64,000 nt of DNA. It comes from Phycomyces blakesleeanus NRRL 1555(-). Taxonomy: Eukaryota > Mucoromycota > Mucoromycetes > Mucorales > Phycomycetaceae. The notes under the pieces were generated by a model. That model was not told the DNA's origin. It ran no database searches and saw nothing but the letters and a program-made list of their open reading frames with translations. Both the position numbers and the translations under genes were made by a program. The stretch spans positions 186,001 through 250,000 of the forward strand of contig NW_017265149.1 of the NCBI RefSeq assembly GCF_001638985.1, given 5' to 3'. This document shows, one piece after another, positions 61,190-64,000 of the stretch. The stretch's first letter is position 1. Each line of letters opens with the position of its first letter.

Positions 61190-62282
61190 GTATCGATGTT
61201 GCATATTTCCTGCCAAAACTGATGCAAGTTCAACGTCTATCATTTGCTTTTATCGTTGCATGACAGCCTTTAAATTACCGATCTCGTTGATCTTTTCTCT
61301 TTAATCACCTATACGTCCCTAAAGTTCCCACCACAAGTGCTCATGTCTGTCTTTCTGCTACCTCAAATAAGAGCTGGTATAACAGCTGACATTCTCTACT
61401 TAGAACATGAAATGTTTGATTTATTTCCATAAAATATCTTGAGTCAAAGGAGGAAAGTTTTGATACAACATTTTCACCTATTGATATTCGTTTACGCTGC
61501 CATCTAGAGGCATAAAAGATCTAAAGCTACTGGCCTAGAAACAAATTCAATTCATCACACTGCGCTTCCCATCCACTTACTTGCCTTAATTATATTCCTT
61601 TTGTTAGGCCTTGCGCAAGCTCTTTTAATAGCTTTGACTATTACATCATTACCTTCCACTGTGAACCTTGATTCATCCGATCATACTACATCTTTCCACT
61701 GGTCAAAGGTCCAATTGACAAGCTCAGGAGCCCATTCAAAACGTATTTTCTTGTAGCTTTCTGTTAAGGCTGGCTTATGGGATGTGATATATGATCCAAA
61801 GCCCAAACATTTGAGACAGACAATTGCTGCTGCTGCTGCTGCTGTTGTTGTTGTTGTTGCTGTTTTTTTACAGACAAGTATTTTCCTTTTCTTTAAAGAG
61901 CCTCTCACTTTAGAATATGAGGCAAGTATGTCCTTCCAAATTACTTGAAAAAAATATATTTCTGTCCTCTCATGAATCTTTTTAGGTCTTTTGAACCCCT
62001 TTTCCATGCTCTGTAAATCTCATTTAATTCACTCTCTTAATGATGTACTGGACATTGGACAGGCTCATGTCAACAGCCGATGAAATCTGAATTACTTTGA
62101 CATCTGCTTAATGCATGTACACAATGCATTCGTATTAGTAGGAATCATATTTCTCAAAAGAAACGTGTGTGTTTTCTGATGATGTGTCTTGCATGTTGGA
62201 TTAGATTATTAAAATGAGCAAGAAAACAATGCTCATGTTTTTATTTTTTGCGGGTGTCAAAACGATTTAGATTGTGAGTCTT
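61190..62282 (-). mobile_element. Old, degenerate Tc1-like element
   Basis: The minus strand holds fragments of the same transposase family as 44144-45211. These are FGSYITSHKPALTES and FEWAPELVNWTFDQWKDVV (61810-61680), SDESRFTVEGNDVI (61680-61630), and EHLWWEL with an intervening deletion (about 61345). Further on are NLKAVMQR (61270) and LASVLAGNMQHRYEAL (about 61230-61190). The left terminal repeat survives near 62240-62280 as GACTCACAATCTAAATCG. Stops and shifts are frequent. A GCT/GTT triplet expansion at about 61826-61862 replaced part of the coding sequence. The right terminal repeat was not found. Confidence 0.75.
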
Positions 62283-63032
62283 TAATCTTTTGACAGAGTA
62301 ATTCAAAACTAGAGTTGACTTTAATAGATAGATTTCAAAAACGCGTATAATAATATTATATACTATTTCACTTCATTTGTTTAAATAAAGTATATGTAAC
62401 TTTGATTTTATTAAGGTCTTTTATATATTGATAAAAAAAATTAAAAAAAAAACAATTAAAGTCGGTGAACACTCAAGCCTAGAGCTTTGCTGAGCGGGTT
62501 CAAGGTGGTACCTTGGCTTTACTTTATCTAAATATTCAAAAAAAAGTTAAGATTAGTATATTGTCAATGAATGTTTTTATTTATTTATTACATACCTGCT
62601 ATAAATAAAAATATTGCTTATCTTGAGGTATGGTCAGCTCAAGATTCTCTCGCAAAAACGAGAGAGACCCGGTTGGAGATTATTATCACCTTAATAAGCC
62701 GCTAGGCAGATAGAGCCACTGGCTAGCACACAAAAGTGTAAGGTGTGTTCGCCACTACGTCCCACCAAGCGTTTAAGTCAGAAAACCCTCAGAGTTTCCC
62801 ACGTTTTGTATAAGAGAAAAAAAGCAGCATCCGCCATCGACATTACAATCAGATTATGCAACAGGACCTCTTCCCAACCGAGGTTGAGAAATTAAGGCCG
62901 CTTACAAATGCCACGTCATGCGCAGAAGACTTGAGATGACTACAATCTAACATCGAACACGCATGGCAGAAAACCCTCAGATCCCTACGAAATACGCGAG
63001 GCATAGACTGACAAGCTCTATACCGCATCGAT
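62283..63032. other. Unclassified, locally GC-richer repeat-like DNA
   Basis: From about 62620 base composition rises above that of the flanks. A hairpin CTCTCGCAAAAACGAGAG lies near 62650. The segment CAGAAAACCCTCAGA occurs at about 62780 and 62967. One plus frame (62823-63036) reads LFPTEVEKLRPLTNATSCAE then LQSNIEHAWQKTLRSLRNTR, with two TGA stops. It could be a retroelement fragment. The family is not recognised. Confidence 0.4.
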
Positions 63033-63328
63033 AATTAAGCATAATTACCAGGACCACAGCTTATTATTGACTTGCATCTTTGTACAAGATAGAATGATAA
63101 TATCTGATTTTACTGTATCAATTAAAATGGAGAAGATACAAACCGCGAGTAAAGAAGAAAATTAAAAAATCCCATTCACTCCCCCGTTTTAAAAGAAATT
63201 TTTTTTTTTCTTCAAAGCCATCTGGGCGTAAAAGTAAAAGTCACGGCGCATAAAATAAACATCGGGTTCTGAACAAAAAATGCGCCCATATTCTTTTATC
63301 AGCATGTGATATATATAAGCCTCCCAAA
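63033..63328 (+). repeat. Long inverted repeat, left arm
   Basis: This arm matches the reverse complement of 63706-64000 along its whole length; the only difference I found is one base in a homopolymer (11 T's against 10 A's near 63200 and 63826). Its inner edge is AAGCCTCCCAAA at 63328. The outer edge is set only by the window end, so it may extend further left. Confidence 0.9.
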
Positions 63329-63705
63329 GGATTTGTTTATTTATGAGTGAGAACTATTAAGCAGTCTATATGTAAAGACTAATATTTACTTAGCATACAA
63401 CTTCTTCTTGCTAGAAATATACTTCAAAAAATGTATATATACTTATTAAATCATGTAACTTGTAATTTCAATATGGAATCCAAATAATTGGTTTATTTAA
63501 CAACTCCATTTAAAACATCTCTACTACCCGAATATTTATGAAAATAAAATAAAAAAGGAATAAAAAGTTAAAATGTACTTTCAATTGCATTATTACAGGT
63601 AAACTAATCACTATACAATGACTATAATTTCTATTATGTTTGACTCAATTATATAAAGTATTACTTATAAGGGTTGTTTTGTAAAATAGTACTTCTTCAC
63701 TGGTA
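63329..63705. other. Loop between inverted-repeat arms
   Basis: About 377 bp of AT-rich single-copy sequence with no open frame of note separates the two arms. Confidence 0.8.
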
Positions 63706-64000
63706 TTTGGGAGGCTTATATATATCACATGCTGATAAAAGAATATGGGCGCATTTTTTGTTCAGAACCCGATGTTTATTTTATGCGCCGTGACTTTTAC
63801 TTTTACGCCCAGATGGCTTTGAAGAAAAAAAAAATTTCTTTTAAAACGGGGGAGTGAATGGGATTTTTTAATTTTCTTCTTTACTCGCGGTTTGTATCTT
63901 CTCCATTTTAATTGATACAGTAAAATCAGATATTATCATTCTATCTTGTACAAAGATGCAAGTCAATAATAAGCTGTGGTCCTGGTAATTATGCTTAATT
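63706..64000 (-). repeat. Long inverted repeat, right arm (runs off the window)
   Basis: This is the reverse complement of the left arm, starting TTTGGGAGGCTTATATATAT and ending at the last base of the window. It could be a terminal repeat of a transposon, a genomic palindrome, or a fold-back assembly error. Confidence 0.9.

Noticed and set aside
62640..62700. Hairpin CTCTCGCAAAAACGAGAG as a possible structured RNA or tRNA part
   Set aside because: No tRNA arms, anticodon loop or known RNA motif could be built around it.

Overview
The window looks like nuclear DNA of a filamentous, early-diverging fungus, most likely Mucoromycota (Mucorales-like). Host genes carry many short introns (about 50-120 nt) with GTAAGT/GTATGT donors and pyrimidine-rich acceptors. 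Intergenic DNA is very AT-rich. The gene set is fungal housekeeping, with two HSPA12-type Hsp70-like genes and scattered Tc1/mariner-type DNA transposons. This assignment is inferred from gene content and no marker locus settles the species.

Layout, left to right. 1-1139: no gene seen. 1140-11403: a dense housekeeping block with eIF2 gamma (-), OST1/ribophorin I (-), ribosomal protein S29 (+), a DnaJ membrane protein (+), cytidine deaminase (-) and a leukotriene A4 hydrolase-type aminopeptidase (+). OST1/RPS29 and CDD/aminopeptidase are divergent pairs with about 490 bp between start codons. 12111-12471: a pogo-like MITE with perfect 24-bp terminal repeats and a TA duplication. 13238-13557: three exons of an unrecognised gene. 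14502-21157: the Mediator kinase-module subunit MED12 (-). 22436-24862: two decayed mobile-element genes in one orientation, a Tc1/IS630-type DDE transposase and a Fanzor (eukaryotic TnpB)-like relic. 25659-25979: a poly-G tract, a corrupted duplicate of the sequence that follows, and a 100-N gap. 26325-26789: a repeat with about 48-bp inverted ends.

28200-31006: cytosolic L-asparaginase with ankyrin repeats (+). 32129-34206: HSPA12-like copy A (+) with a degraded nucleotide-binding motif and an early stop. 35309-37791: a TPR protein with an RS-rich tail (-). 38378-38882: complex I LYR subunit NDUFB9 (-). 39977-42400: a POT1-like telomere protein (-). 44037-45380: a complete Tc1-like element whose transposase has one nonsense codon, inserted 126 bp before the THOC1 start codon. 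45507-48520: THOC1/Hpr1 (+). 49099-49815: a secreted thaumatin-like protein (+). 50674-52776: a CaM-kinase-type protein kinase (+). 54309-56482: HSPA12-like copy B with intact motifs (-). 58370-60244: an F-box protein (+). 61190-62282: an old Tc1 relic. 63033-64000: a near-perfect inverted repeat of at least 295 bp per arm that reaches the window edge.

The genes form no operon or evident pathway cluster. Many serve general expression and cell upkeep: translation (eIF2 gamma, S29), transcription and mRNA export (MED12, THOC1, the RS/TPR protein), glycosylation (OST1), respiration (NDUFB9), telomere protection (POT1), signalling (CaMK) and protein turnover (F-box). The least ordinary material is the DDE/Fanzor-like pair, the altered Hsp70-like copy, the end-of-window inverted repeat and the assembly artefact at the gap.
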